Assembly (NCBI GenBank): GCA_963838795.1
Contig: CAWISL010000010.1
Location: forward strand, 124,001 to 188,000
Reading direction: 5' to 3'
Length of the DNA stretch: 64,000 nt
Origin: JAIBJN01 sp963838795
Lineage (GTDB): Bacteria > Actinomycetota > Thermoleophilia > Gaiellales > Gaiellaceae
Shown: positions 7,525 to 16,214 of the stretch, in pieces
Numbering within the stretch: the first letter of the stretch is position 1
Layout: each line of letters begins with the position of its first letter
The notes under the pieces: generated by a model
The model's database searches: none
Seen by the model: the letters and a program-made list of their open reading frames with translations, nothing else
What the model was told of the DNA's origin: nothing
Position numbers and translations under genes: made by a program

Positions 7525-9175
7525 GCTGATGTTTCCTCGGCAGCTCGAATGCGCGCTCGACGGCATGCTCGCCCAGCGGAACGAGCCGTTCGGCGAGGGC
7601 AGTGTCGACCAGCGCCCAGTCGAGATGGGCGAAGTACTCCTGCAACCGCAGGACGGCCCGCCCGGATCGGGTTTGCTCCGGGTTGCCGTTCGCCGAAGGC
7701 AGGAACGCTCCAAGCGAGGCCTGCCCCGAGAGCTGCCGGCCGTACGTGGCAAGCAACTCCCAGCCGAGCTCGCTGCCCACGACGACGATGCGCTCGGCAG
7801 TCAGCCCGCGCACCAGGTCGAGGAGCAGATCGACGCGGAAGTCATCCGCCATTCCGTCCAGAAACGGCAGCAGGTCGAGGTATGCCTTCTCGGGCGCCCG
7901 GCTCTCCTCCGCGGTCCCGGCCGTATCGGTGCCGACCACGAGGAGCGAATCGGACCCCAAATGAGCCACGAGCGGCTCCAGTACGGGCGAGACTGCGTCT
8001 GCGGCGCCCCCGGGCACCAGGACCACGACGTCGACGTGCACGCGCCCGACGGCCCGGCGCAGCTCCTCGGCCTGGCGGTCCAGGAAGAGGCGTCGCCCGC
8101 GGTACGGCGGGAAGCCCGCGACAGGGTATTTCCGCCGCGGCCTGAGGACCTGCGGCTCGATCGCGGCCGCCTTCGCCACCAGCTCGGTCATGCGCGCCGA
8201 GCCCAGCGCCTCGTACTTGGCCCGCGCGATTCGGGCGCCCTCCTCGGCCCAGCTGGTCCAGCTCAGGTCGTAGTCGTCGGCGCGATAGAGCATCTCGCGC
8301 AGCAGCAGCGGGGCCTGAAGCTTCCTTGCCTGCGGATCCGCACCGCCGGGGTGGTGGCGACCGTACGGGCTCGCGAGCCGGTCCTCCTCGTAGCACCCTC
8401 TCTTCACATAGTGGATGAAGCTCCAGGGGTAGGACGTGGTGATCTCCGGGTAGCGCTCCTCGTAGAAGCCCTGGTGGAAGAGGGGTGTTGGCACGATTCG
8501 CCATTTCCAGCCCACGGCCAGCCAGTGGAGAAACGGGTCACCCTTCCCAATCCGCTTCTCCCATCCGATCGTCAGCCGTCGAAGGAAGGGAGCTCTCTTC
8601 TTCGCGATCTCGATCTCCCCGCCCTCCAACTGCTCGAGATACCAGTTCGGGTTGAAGAGGGCACACAACCGCTTGCCCTCGTGAACGCCGTGGGCGAGGT
8701 AATGGGACACCGCGCGATCGACGTCGAACTCGCCGCCCAGCGCCTCCAGCTCCCGCGTGCCGAACTGCGCGCTGTAGAGGCGCGGGTGGGCGCAGAAGCG
8801 CAGCCGCGTCCAGACCTGCTCGGTCTTCGCCAGACGCCTCGCCTGCAGCGGGAGGAGCCCGACGATGTCCCCCATCGGGGTTTCGGAGGTCCGGGCACGT
8901 TCACGAATCGCCTCGCCGATGTAGACGGCGCCGAGGCTCGGGGCGTACCCCGCTGCCCGGCCGTGCTCAGCGAAGTGCTTGCGGGCCTTCCCGGCAGCCT
9001 CCGCCGGGTCGGGGAGCTGGGCCACGTAGAAGTCCGCGTCGAAGAGAGCGTCGGGGACGGTCTCGTTCTCGGTCTCGGCCGGCAGACCCGCGAACGGAAA
9101 CGGCAGGACCGACTCCGCCGAAGCCGGGTCGAGCGTCTCGTCGTTCTCGTGTATGAGGGTCACGGCTGGCTTCAT
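7517..9175 (-). CDS. Glycan-locus protein with FDxxFY-type repeats
   Basis: The 552-residue protein contains several copies of a short module: FDADFYVAQLPDPAEA...HFAEHGRAAGYAPS (about residues 45-80), FNPNWYLEQLEGGEI...FLHWLAVGWKWRIVP, and LFHQGFYEERYPEI...FIHYVKRGCYEEDRLASPY. This module (F-[DN]-x2-[FW]-Y ... PD/PE ... HY/HW ... G ... P) occurs beside glycosyltransferase domains in many polysaccharide loci. The C-terminal 200 residues have alternating strands and helices (VHVDVVVLVPGGAADAVSP, AERIVVVGSELGWELL) like a nucleotide-binding fold without a recognised motif. No signal peptide or membrane helix is visible. The biochemical role is unknown; a scaffold or accessory to the adjacent transferases is plausible. 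Confidence 0.65.
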   Translation of the reverse strand: MKPAVTLIHENDETLDPASAESVLPFPFAGLPAETENETVPDALFDADFYVAQLPDPAEAAGKARKHFAEHGRAAGYAPSLGAVYIGEAIRERARTSETPMGDIVGLLPLQARRLAKTEQVWTRLRFCAHPRLYSAQFGTRELEALGGEFDVDRAVSHYLAHGVHEGKRLCALFNPNWYLEQLEGGEIEIAKKRAPFLRRLTIGWEKRIGKGDPFLHWLAVGWKWRIVPTPLFHQGFYEERYPEITTSYPWSFIHYVKRGCYEEDRLASPYGRHHPGGADPQARKLQAPLLLREMLYRADDYDLSWTSWAEEGARIARAKYEALGSARMTELVAKAAAIEPQVLRPRRKYPVAGFPPYRGRRLFLDRQAEELRRAVGRVHVDVVVLVPGGAADAVSPVLEPLVAHLGSDSLLVVGTDTAGTAEESRAPEKAYLDLLPFLDGMADDFRVDLLLDLVRGLTAERIVVVGSELGWELLATYGRQLSGQASLGAFLPSANGNPEQTRSGRAVLRLQEYFAHLDWALVDTALAERLVPLGEHAVERAFELPRKHQRD

Positions 9176-9288
9176 TCACGCCGAATGGCTCTGTACCGGC
9201 CTGGCCGTGCGTACCACGTCTTGCCGCCCGTTACCAAGGCGTCGATGAAGCAGATCAGCGATCTGTGGCGCGAAAGGCCGCGACGGGC

Positions 9289-10356
9289 TCATGTGCCACG
9301 CGAGAGCGTGCGGGTCGCCATGACACGCCAACTTTGCGGAATCCTCCGCTGGATGCGCTTGGGCACTTTCTTGAGTGCGCGCACCGCCATGCCCTGGCCG
9401 GCCAGCGTCCGTGCCGCTGCAGCGATCGACGACTGGGCAATCGCCTCGGCATCCTCGTACAACTCGATGTAGGCGAGGCGCTCCGCCTCCAAGAGCTCCA
9501 CCGCGCTCGAATCGTCGGCGTCCGCATTCGCGAGCCCGGAGACGAGCTCCCAGACGCCGTCCGCCAGGGTGCGAAGCCCTTCGGGGATCTCGAAATCCCC
9601 CCAGCCCGAGCGGGAGCGGCTTAGCGATCGGTCGACGAAATCGTGAGTCTGAACGATGGTCGCCGCGGGCGCGTCGCGGACGACGGCCAGATCGAGAACC
9701 TCGCCGACGTGGGCTGTCACGACCGTCCAATCGTTGAGCAGGTCCTCGTACCTGACGAATGCCCTTGGGCCTTCGCGCGTCGCACGCTCAGTGAACAGCA
9801 CCTGGTTGATCCAGCCTGCGGTGCGCTCGACGTCACTCTGCCAGGTGCCGTAGGACCGCTGCTTGCTCTCGACCACCGCCGCTGGATGGCGCAGCACGGT
9901 GACGAACCTGGGCGAGGCACCGACGTCGAGCGCGGCCTGCCGCCAGAGGGGCAAGAACCAGGAGAGACGCGGGTCCTTGATGATGACGTGGTCTTCGTTC
10001 GCAAACTCCCCGGCTAGCCATTCGCGCAGCTTGCGCCGCACGTCCTCGTCGACCGCAACGCGGGCGGTCTGCGCCCAGGCGGTCGGCCTCGCGTCCGACA
10101 CATGTACCCCGGCGCGGCTAAGGAGCGTCGCGTGGAAGTCCACCACCCATTTCGATTCCGCAAAGCCGCGCGGGTTCGTAGGGTCCGCGGTCACCTCCGG
10201 CTGGGGGACGTGAAACCCGAGCCGCTGCATGATCCCGGTGAAAAGGCTCGTCCCGCTCCGGCCCGAGCCGACGACGAGAACGAGGGTGCGGGCTTGCGAG
10301 GGCGCCCCGTGAGCTTCTACGGCTGCAGTGTGATCATGCTCCACGGGAGTGCTCAT
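9289..10356 (-). CDS. Sulfotransferase family protein
   Basis: The product of about 355 residues opens with LVLVVGSGRSGTSLF, the 5'-phosphosulfate-binding loop (G-x-x-R-[ST]-GTS) of PAPS-dependent sulfotransferases. DHVIIKDPRLSWFLPLW and RFVTVLRHPAAVVESKQRSYG provide the 3'-phosphate-binding segment (R-x7-S). The C terminus is basic and helical. These enzymes move a sulfuryl group from PAPS to a sugar or other hydroxyl. An in-frame ORF extends to 10422, but the ATG at 10356 (MSTPVEH) begins the conserved part. It is divergent from the sulfotransferase-glycosyltransferase fusion, with about 80 nt between them, and near the PAPS-making genes sat and cysC. Confidence 0.85.
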   Translation of the reverse strand: MSTPVEHDHTAAVEAHGAPSQARTLVLVVGSGRSGTSLFTGIMQRLGFHVPQPEVTADPTNPRGFAESKWVVDFHATLLSRAGVHVSDARPTAWAQTARVAVDEDVRRKLREWLAGEFANEDHVIIKDPRLSWFLPLWRQAALDVGASPRFVTVLRHPAAVVESKQRSYGTWQSDVERTAGWINQVLFTERATREGPRAFVRYEDLLNDWTVVTAHVGEVLDLAVVRDAPAATIVQTHDFVDRSLSRSRSGWGDFEIPEGLRTLADGVWELVSGLANADADDSSAVELLEAERLAYIELYEDAEAIAQSSIAAAARTLAGQGMAVRALKKVPKRIQRRIPQSWRVMATRTLSRGT

Positions 10357-10436
10357 CGCCAGCAGCTTAGCGCGAGGACCGGCTCGGTCTGCTCGAGAGC
10401 CGTCGGCAGAGTAAGGGGCCATCCGGCCTCGCCATC

Positions 10437-12410
10437 ATGCTGTCGGGCGCTCAGAACGGTGGCGTAAACTGGGCTGTTGACGTGGAAGTCACGGACAGCC
10501 TCAATGCGGTGACGTCGGCGGCACGCCCCGCCGCTTTGGACGATCACGAGCTCGATCCTTCAGGGCCCGGGGAGACCGACTTCAGCTTCGCCCAGCACGT
10601 GGAGCTGCGGACAGTTGTTCTCCCCGAGCACCGCGTCGTGTTCCTGCCGATCCCCAAGACGGGCTGCTCGACCGTGCTCTGGATCCTGGCAGAGGTGGCG
10701 GGTATTCCGCTGGAAACATTCGACCAGTCGTCGCTATCAGAGGTGTCGCCGACGCTTACCGTGCACGACATGAGCCTCTGGGGCCCCGGCCGGCGCTTGG
10801 CCGACTACCAGGGCGAGGAGCGCGAGCGGGTGCTCACCGAGGAAGGGTGGCTGCGCTTCTCGATCGTACGGGATCCCGCTCAGCGTCTCTGGTCCGCCTG
10901 GCAGTCGAAGCTGCTCCTGCGCGAGCCTCGTTTCCTCACGGAGTACGGGAAGGAATCATGGTTCCCGGGGATCCTGCGCTCTCCCGAGGATGCCGTGGAC
11001 GACTTCCGGCGCTTCGTCGCGGCAGTGGCGGCCGGAAAAGCGGTCGACGTGCACTGGGCGGTTCAGCACGATCTCGTCACTCAGCTGCCCCTCGGCCATG
11101 TGGGGCGACTGGAGTCGCTCGACGAGACGCTCACGCTCCTCCGCGCGCACGTCCCCGCCGACATCTGGCCGACCGAGACGAGACACGAGAACCGAACGCC
11201 CCTCCCCATGCCGCGCGCGGCCTTCGACGCACCCACGGCCGAGGCGCTGAACAGCCATTACGCGGCGGACTTCACGGAGTATGGCTACGAGCCGGTCCAG
11301 CCCTCGACCGACGAGAACGATCTGGCGGGATGGCGCGAGCAAGTGGCGCCGCTGGTTCCACTGATCCAGGAAACCATCGACAGGCATACGCGCATCGGCC
11401 AGCTACACGGGATGGCACGGCGCGTACAGACCGTCGAAGGCTGGCTCGAGGCTGGGGCCGCGCGGCGCGTGGGCCACTCCAGGTCGCCGGTCCTGACCAA
11501 CCTCGAGAACCAGGCCGACTACGACATCCGCTGGGGCTGGGCGGAGGGAACGCCCGCCCCCGGCTTCACCGCGGTGGTTCGGGCGAAGAACGAGCAGCGG
11601 GCCCTCCCGTGGGTGCTTCCCCCGCTTCTCCGCGCCTCTGAACGCGTCGTCCTGATCGACAACGGCTCCACTGACGGGACGGTCGACGCCGCGCGCGCGA
11701 CCGCCGCCGAGGCGGGCGCCGACGACCGACTCGAGATCCACTCGTATCCCTTCTCGGTGGCGCGCTGCGGCGAGGAGCACCTCGGCACGCCGGCCTCGTC
11801 CCTGCACAGTCTGGTCTACTTCTACAACTGGTCGTTCTCGCACGTGCGCACGCGCTACGCGCTCAAGTGGGACGCGGACATGGTGTTGACCGACACGGCC
11901 GTCAGCACGCTGCGCGACCTCGCCTGGCAGCTCGAGGCCTCCGACGCGGTCGTGAAGATCCCGCGCTTTCCCCTCTACATCGTCGACGACCGGCGAGCGT
12001 TCCTCGACCTCGGGCTCGCCAACTGCGAAGCGTGGGGATGGCCCAACCGGCCCGGATACAGCTTCGTCAAGGCGATGGAGTGGGAGCAGCCCGTCCTGCC
12101 GCGCGAGGTCGACCGGATCGTCCTTCCCAACTGGTCCTGCGTCGAGCTCAAGTACCTTGACGCCGACGAGTTCGACCACTGGACCGACACGAATTTCGAT
12201 ACGACGACCCGCACCCGCCGGAAGCGTCGTGAGTGGGAGGTGTTCCGCGCGCTCGCCGCTGGGGGCGACCCTCCGGAGGAGGTCATCCCGATCGAGGCTC
12301 CCGACGGGGCTCACGTCATCGACTACGTGCGCTCGGTTTGGCTCCCGCAAAAAGAGCGCGAGCCCGGAGCTTTCGCCGAGCGCGTCCTTCGCCACCTCGT
12401 CCGGGTCTAA
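10437..12410 (+). CDS. Sulfotransferase-glycosyltransferase fusion protein
   Basis: The 657-residue protein joins two catalytic domains. Residues about 55-300 resemble the Sulfotransfer_2 (carbohydrate sulfotransferase) family: HRVVFLPIPKTGCSTVLW is the 5'-phosphosulfate loop and LRFSIVRDPAQRLWSAWQS the 3'-phosphate motif. Residues about 375-640 are a GT-A-like domain: FTAVVRAKNEQRALPWVLP, RVVLIDNGSTDGTVDAAR and YALKWDADMVLTD (D-x-D). Together they could add a sugar and sulfate it, or act on the same glycan. The start is uncertain: the ATG at 10437 is first in frame, but homology-like sequence only begins about 40 residues later. The gene stands alone on the plus strand. Confidence 0.8.
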   Translation: MLSGAQNGGVNWAVDVEVTDSLNAVTSAARPAALDDHELDPSGPGETDFSFAQHVELRTVVLPEHRVVFLPIPKTGCSTVLWILAEVAGIPLETFDQSSLSEVSPTLTVHDMSLWGPGRRLADYQGEERERVLTEEGWLRFSIVRDPAQRLWSAWQSKLLLREPRFLTEYGKESWFPGILRSPEDAVDDFRRFVAAVAAGKAVDVHWAVQHDLVTQLPLGHVGRLESLDETLTLLRAHVPADIWPTETRHENRTPLPMPRAAFDAPTAEALNSHYAADFTEYGYEPVQPSTDENDLAGWREQVAPLVPLIQETIDRHTRIGQLHGMARRVQTVEGWLEAGAARRVGHSRSPVLTNLENQADYDIRWGWAEGTPAPGFTAVVRAKNEQRALPWVLPPLLRASERVVLIDNGSTDGTVDAARATAAEAGADDRLEIHSYPFSVARCGEEHLGTPASSLHSLVYFYNWSFSHVRTRYALKWDADMVLTDTAVSTLRDLAWQLEASDAVVKIPRFPLYIVDDRRAFLDLGLANCEAWGWPNRPGYSFVKAMEWEQPVLPREVDRIVLPNWSCVELKYLDADEFDHWTDTNFDTTTRTRRKRREWEVFRALAAGGDPPEEVIPIEAPDGAHVIDYVRSVWLPQKEREPGAFAERVLRHLVRV

Positions 12411-12425
12411 GCGACCCGGCGGCCA

Positions 12426-12437
12426 CCCGCTTGCGGG
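12426..12437. terminator. Short hairpin between convergent genes
   Basis: CCCGCTTGCGGG forms a 5-bp GC stem with a 2-nt loop between the fusion gene (+) and sat (-), whose stop codon follows at once. It is short, so only a weak terminator candidate. Confidence 0.35.
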
Positions 12438-13571
12438 CTAACCGCGATACGCCTCGATCAGGATCTCGGCCACCTCCGGACGCGTGAACTCCTCCGGCGG
12501 CAGCTCGCCGGCCGAGAGCAGCTCGCGCACCTTCGTGCCCGAGAGGAAGACGTGGTCGTCGTCGCCGTGCGGGCACGTCTTCGGCGTCGCCATCTGGCCG
12601 CAGACCTTGCACCAGAACGAGTGCTCGAAGAACATCGGCTCGATGTCCAGCTCGTGCGGCTCGAACTCATCGAAGATGAGCTGGGCGTCGTAGGTGCCGT
12701 AGTAGCTCCCGACGCCGGCGTGGTCACGGCCGACGATGAAGTGCGAGCAGCCGTAGTTCTTGCGGCAGATCGCGTGCCAGATCGCCTCGCGCGGCCCGGC
12801 GTAGCGCATCGCGGCCGGGAACGCGGAGACGACGACGCGCTCGGCGGGGTAGTAGCCGTCCACGAGGATGTCGTACGCCTTGACCCGCACGTCGACGGGG
12901 ACGTCGTCCGACTTCGTCGCGCCGACGAGCGGGTGGATGAGGAGGCCGTCGACGGTCTCGAGCGCACACTTCGTCAGGTACTCGTGCGCTCGGTGGATCG
13001 GGTTGCGCGTCTGGAAGCCGACGACGCGCTTCCAGCCGCGCTCGGCGAAGAGCGCCCGCGTGTCGGCGGGGTCACGGTGGAGCTCCGGGAACTCGGGCTC
13101 GATCCGCTCGAAGACGGTGACCGGGCCTGAGAGGTAGGAGCTCTTCTGCGCGTAGAGCTGCGCGACGCCGGGATGCTCGCCGTCGGCCGTGCGGAAGCAC
13201 TGCTCGGCCTCGCGTTCCTTGTCGTAGGCGTAGACCTCCTCGACCTCGAGCACAGCCAGCCGCCGGCCCGACCCGTCAGCGAGAGCGACGCGCTCGCCCT
13301 TCGGGGTCTCGTCGACCGACAGGCAGACCGGGAGCGCCCAACGGAGGCCGTTCGCGAGCTGCATCGACTCGACGACGCCCTCGTAGTCCTCGCGGCCCAT
13401 GAAGCCGGTGAGCGGCGAGAGCGCGCCGGAGGCGAGCATGTCGAGGTCCGCGAGTTCGCGCGAGGTCAGCGTGATCGCCTCGAGCGAGTCGACGTCGTCG
13501 GGGCGCGCGCCTGCGCGCTCGACGAGCACGCCGCCGTGCGGGCGAATGAGGTGGTCGGTCGTGACGCTCAT
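12438..13571 (-). CDS. sat: Sulfate adenylyltransferase (ATP sulfurylase)
   Basis: It makes adenylyl sulfate (APS) from ATP and sulfate. The 377-residue product is the single-chain Sat type: SPLTGFMGREDY near residue 45, GFQTRNPIHRAHEYL (the HxxH nucleotide-binding motif) at about 190, and VGRDHAGVGSYYGTYDAQ. A C-terminal zinc-ribbon-like pair, CKVCG...KTCPHGDDDH, precedes LSGTKVRELLSAGELPPEEFTRPEV. A longer open frame exists, but the ATG at 13571 begins the conserved N terminus 2 nt after the cysC stop. It is last in the seven-gene operon. With cysC it can supply PAPS. Confidence 0.95.
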   Translation of the reverse strand: MSVTTDHLIRPHGGVLVERAGARPDDVDSLEAITLTSRELADLDMLASGALSPLTGFMGREDYEGVVESMQLANGLRWALPVCLSVDETPKGERVALADGSGRRLAVLEVEEVYAYDKEREAEQCFRTADGEHPGVAQLYAQKSSYLSGPVTVFERIEPEFPELHRDPADTRALFAERGWKRVVGFQTRNPIHRAHEYLTKCALETVDGLLIHPLVGATKSDDVPVDVRVKAYDILVDGYYPAERVVVSAFPAAMRYAGPREAIWHAICRKNYGCSHFIVGRDHAGVGSYYGTYDAQLIFDEFEPHELDIEPMFFEHSFWCKVCGQMATPKTCPHGDDDHVFLSGTKVRELLSAGELPPEEFTRPEVAEILIEAYRG

Positions 13572-13573
13572 GC

Positions 13574-14173
13574 TCACGCGCGCACCTCCGCCCCGACCAG
13601 CCCGAGCTCCTCGAGCCGCTGGACGACGATCTGCGCGCTCTCCTCGGGGGTCTGCGACTCCGTGTCGACCACGATCTCCGGGCTCTCGGGCTCCTCGTAC
13701 GGATCGTCGACGCCGGTAAAACCCTTGATCTCGCCGGCGAAGGCCTTCGCGTAGAGGCCCTTGATGTCGCGCCGTGCGCACTCCTCGACGGACGCCTTGA
13801 CGAAGACCTCGACGAAGGGGCCGAACTGCTCGACCATCTCCCGCGCCTTCTGGCGCGTCTCGACGTACGGCGAGATCGCCGCCGTGATCGCGGTGCCGCC
13901 GTGCCTGGTGATGCGCGAGGCGACCCACCCGATCCGCTCGATGTTCGTGTCACGGTCTTCCTTGGAGAAGCCGAGCCCCTTCGAGAGGTGCGTGCGGACG
14001 GTGTCGCCGTCGAGGTACTCGACGACGTGGCCGCGCTCGTCGAGCGCCGGGCCGACGAGATGCGCGATCGTGGTCTTGCCGGAGCCCGAGAGCCCCGTGA
14101 ACCAGAGCGTGAACCCGCCGCCGCGCGCGCGGTCGGACTCCGGGTGCTCGTGCGCGTAGATGTGCTCGCTCAA
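13574..14173 (-). CDS. cysC: Adenylylsulfate kinase
   Basis: It phosphorylates APS to PAPS. The 199-residue product has the Walker A loop WFTGLSGSGKTT at about residue 23, then EYLDGDTVRTHLSKGLGFSKEDRDTNIERIGWVA, and IKGFTGVDDPYEEPESPEI, all diagnostic. The start is the TTG at 14173: AGGAGG lies 6 nt upstream, and the TTG overlaps the cysH stop as TTGA. Because the adjacent CysH looks like an APS reductase, the PAPS made here is more likely used by the sulfotransferases of the neighbouring glycan locus than for sulfate reduction. Confidence 0.95.
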   Translation of the reverse strand: MSEHIYAHEHPESDRARGGGFTLWFTGLSGSGKTTIAHLVGPALDERGHVVEYLDGDTVRTHLSKGLGFSKEDRDTNIERIGWVASRITRHGGTAITAAISPYVETRQKAREMVEQFGPFVEVFVKASVEECARRDIKGLYAKAFAGEIKGFTGVDDPYEEPESPEIVVDTESQTPEESAQIVVQRLEELGLVGAEVRA

Positions 14174-14880
14174 ACCGATCCTCCTAGGGTGTCCTTGTTC
14201 TCCACGTGGATGCCGCACTCGAGCTTGTCAGACCCCGACCAGCGGCCTGCCCGCTCCTCCTCGTCGGGCCTGGTCGGCCGCGTGCAGGGGATGCAGCCGA
14301 TGGAACGGTAGCCGACGTCGTGCAACGGGTTGTAGGGAATCTCGTTTTGCAGGATGTACCGCCAGACGTCCTTCTCGCTCCAGTCCGCCAGCGGCAGCAC
14401 CTTCCAGACGCCGTAGCGCTCCGAGCGCTGAACCTTCCGCGCGTTCGCGCGCGACGGCGCCTGCTCGCGACGGATGCCGGAGACCCAGGCATCGTACGGC
14501 TCGAGGAGCCGAAGCAGCGGCTCGACCTTGCGGATGTGGCAGCAGTGGTCGGGTTTCGTCTCCCAGAGGTTCGGGCCCTCGCGCTTGTGCTGCTCGGCGA
14601 TCGTCAGGACCTCGGGGACGATGAGCCTGATCCCGTAGCGCTCGACGAGCCGCTCGCGGGTCTCGTAGGACTCCTTGAAGAAGAGGTGCGTGTCGAGCTC
14701 GACGAAGTCCACGTCGAGCCCCAGCTCGGAGACCATGTGAACGAGGACCGAGGACTGCTTCTGCCACGAGCACGAGAGGCAGAGACGGTCGCCGAACTCC
14801 TCGGAGGCCCAGCGGAGGACGTCCTCGGCCGGCAGCGCCTCGATCTCGGTCTCAGTCAGTGACAGCCGCAGGCTCGTCAC
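14170..14880 (-). CDS. cysH: Assimilatory APS reductase (CysH family)
   Basis: The 236-residue product belongs to the PAPS/APS reductase family. SCSWQKQSSVLVHMV is the pyrophosphatase-like loop, followed by THLFFKESYETRERL and WVSGIRREQAPSRANA. It carries the four cysteines that bind a [4Fe-4S] cluster, HCCHIRK (about 121) and GCIPCTRP (about 205), plus a C-terminal ECGIH active-site cysteine. That cluster marks enzymes that reduce APS rather than PAPS. The product is sulfite. The GTG start at 14880 has GGGAGGTG 7 nt upstream and overlaps the end of comA by 29 nt, so the two are tightly coupled. No sulfite reductase is seen in the window. Confidence 0.92.
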   Translation of the reverse strand: MTSLRLSLTETEIEALPAEDVLRWASEEFGDRLCLSCSWQKQSSVLVHMVSELGLDVDFVELDTHLFFKESYETRERLVERYGIRLIVPEVLTIAEQHKREGPNLWETKPDHCCHIRKVEPLLRLLEPYDAWVSGIRREQAPSRANARKVQRSERYGVWKVLPLADWSEKDVWRYILQNEIPYNPLHDVGYRSIGCIPCTRPTRPDEEERAGRWSGSDKLECGIHVENKDTLGGSV

Positions 14881-15643
14881 GCAGTAGCACCTCCCTCAAT
14901 GTGTCGGCGCGGAGCCCGAGGCGGAGCGTCTCGAGCGAGATCACTTCCTCCGGCGGGACGTTGCCGAGGTTGACCTCCGGGCCGAACCGCTGCACGAACC
15001 ACGCCTGAGCGGCGGTGCCGGGCGCCTCGAAGACGACGTCCGAGACGTCGATCTCGTGGACGATCTCGTCGATGAGGCCCGTGCGCATCTCGCCGGAGGG
15101 CCGGTAGATGCCGGCGGTGCCGGTCTCGCGACCCTCGGTGATCACCTTCCACGCGCCGGCGTCGAGGTCCTCCCGGATCCACTCGACCCACTGGTAGGGC
15201 GGGAAGACGACCTCGGCGTCCTTCGAGCCTACCTCGGAGAGGACGACGAAGTCCTGGGCCAGGTCGGCGATGAGCTCGAGCTTCTGCTCGCGCGGGAGGT
15301 CGACGGTTCCGTCGGAGACCTCGACGTGGGCGAGCCCGTTGTCGGTGAGCCAGCGCTTGTACTCGTCGAGCTTCTCGCGGGCGACGGCGGCCTCGAAGAG
15401 CGTCCCGCCGCAGACGACTGGGGTCTCGAACGAGCGGTAGAGCGCGATCTTCTTCTCGAGGTTCCGGGTCACGTAGGAGGTGCCCCAGCCGAGCTTGACG
15501 ATGTCGACGTAGTCGCCGGCCGTGTCGAACAGGCCCTCGATGTCGGCCAGGCTTATCCCCTTGTCGAGCACGTGCGTGAGCCCCTTGACGCGCGGCTTCG
15601 GCGAGCGGGCCGGTACCTCGAGAAAGCCGTCAAAGCCGGGCAT
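14852..15643 (-). CDS. comA: Phosphosulfolactate synthase (ComA family)
   Basis: The family adds sulfite to phosphoenolpyruvate to make 2-phospho-3-sulfolactate. The 263-residue TIM-barrel product has its hallmark segments: SPKPRVKGLTHVLDKG (residues 14-29), YVDIVKLGWGTSYV, PVVCGGTLFE, HVEVSDGTVDLP, VLSEVGSKD and KVITEGRETGTAGIY. The start is the ATG at 15643, with GGAGG 6 nt upstream; the longer frame is out-of-frame noise. It lies between fumarase beta and the APS reductase that could supply its sulfite. In archaea and some bacteria the product leads to coenzyme M or sulfolactate. No comB, comC, comD or comE was recognised here. Plant HSA32-type proteins are distant relatives. Confidence 0.88.
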   Translation of the reverse strand: MPGFDGFLEVPARSPKPRVKGLTHVLDKGISLADIEGLFDTAGDYVDIVKLGWGTSYVTRNLEKKIALYRSFETPVVCGGTLFEAAVAREKLDEYKRWLTDNGLAHVEVSDGTVDLPREQKLELIADLAQDFVVLSEVGSKDAEVVFPPYQWVEWIREDLDAGAWKVITEGRETGTAGIYRPSGEMRTGLIDEIVHEIDVSDVVFEAPGTAAQAWFVQRFGPEVNLGNVPPEEVISLETLRLGLRADTLREVLLRDEPAAVTD

Positions 15644-16214
15644 AGAGATCCTCCAATCGCTTCTTGGCCTCTTCCTGGACGTCGTGGTAGAGCGAGGTTC
15701 CATGCGCGTCGATGGCGACCGTGAGCGGGCCGAAGTCCTTGACGCGGAACTTCCAGAGGCACTCGGGCATGAGCTCTTCCCAGTAGACCTCCTCGATCTC
15801 CTCGATCTGGGTCGTCTCGAGCGCCGCGGCGCCGCCGACGATGGCGAAGTAGACCATCCCGTAGCGGCGCATCGGCTCGATCGCCTCGTCGGGGAGCCCG
15901 CCCTTGCCGCAGATGGCGCGGACGCCGTAGTCGCGGCCCAGCGGCTCCGTGAAGCGCACCATGCGCGCGCTGGTCGTGGTGCCGATGGAGACCTTCTCGT
16001 ACTTGCCCTCGGCCACCTTGCGCACGCCGGGCGCCGTATGCAGGAGAAAGGCGCCCGTAAGGTCGAGCGGCGGCGCGACACCCTGGTCGAAGATGCGGAC
16101 CTGCGTGCGGTCGCGAATGCCGATCACGTGCCCGTCGACGAGCGCGGAGTCGCCGGCGCGGAGCTCGCGCACGGCGTCCTCGGACGCAGGGAAGGTGAGT
16201 CGCCGCTCGGCCAT
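15630..16214 (-). CDS. Class I fumarate hydratase, beta (C-terminal) subunit
   Basis: The 194-residue product matches the C-terminal subunit of two-subunit [4Fe-4S] fumarases/tartrate dehydratases: GDSALVDGHVIGIRDRTQ near residue 25, KVSIGTTTSARM at about 80, GRDYGVRAICGKGGLPDEA and YWEELMPECLWKFRVKDFGPL near the end. The ATG at 16214 overlaps the alpha-subunit stop (ATGA) and has GGGAGGCG upstream. Its 3' end overlaps comA by 14 nt. Fumarase is the default call, but class I hydratases also act on tartrate or other 2-hydroxy acids, and the ComA context leaves room for another hydroxy-acid substrate. Confidence 0.88.
   Translation of the reverse strand: MAERRLTFPASEDAVRELRAGDSALVDGHVIGIRDRTQVRIFDQGVAPPLDLTGAFLLHTAPGVRKVAEGKYEKVSIGTTTSARMVRFTEPLGRDYGVRAICGKGGLPDEAIEPMRRYGMVYFAIVGGAAALETTQIEEIEEVYWEELMPECLWKFRVKDFGPLTVAIDAHGTSLYHDVQEEAKKRLEDLYARL

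Noticed and set aside
7241..9472. A 743-codon plus-strand frame
   Set aside because: It is antisense to the GT2 and FDxxFY-repeat genes, with biased composition and no domain. Long antisense frames are common at this GC content.
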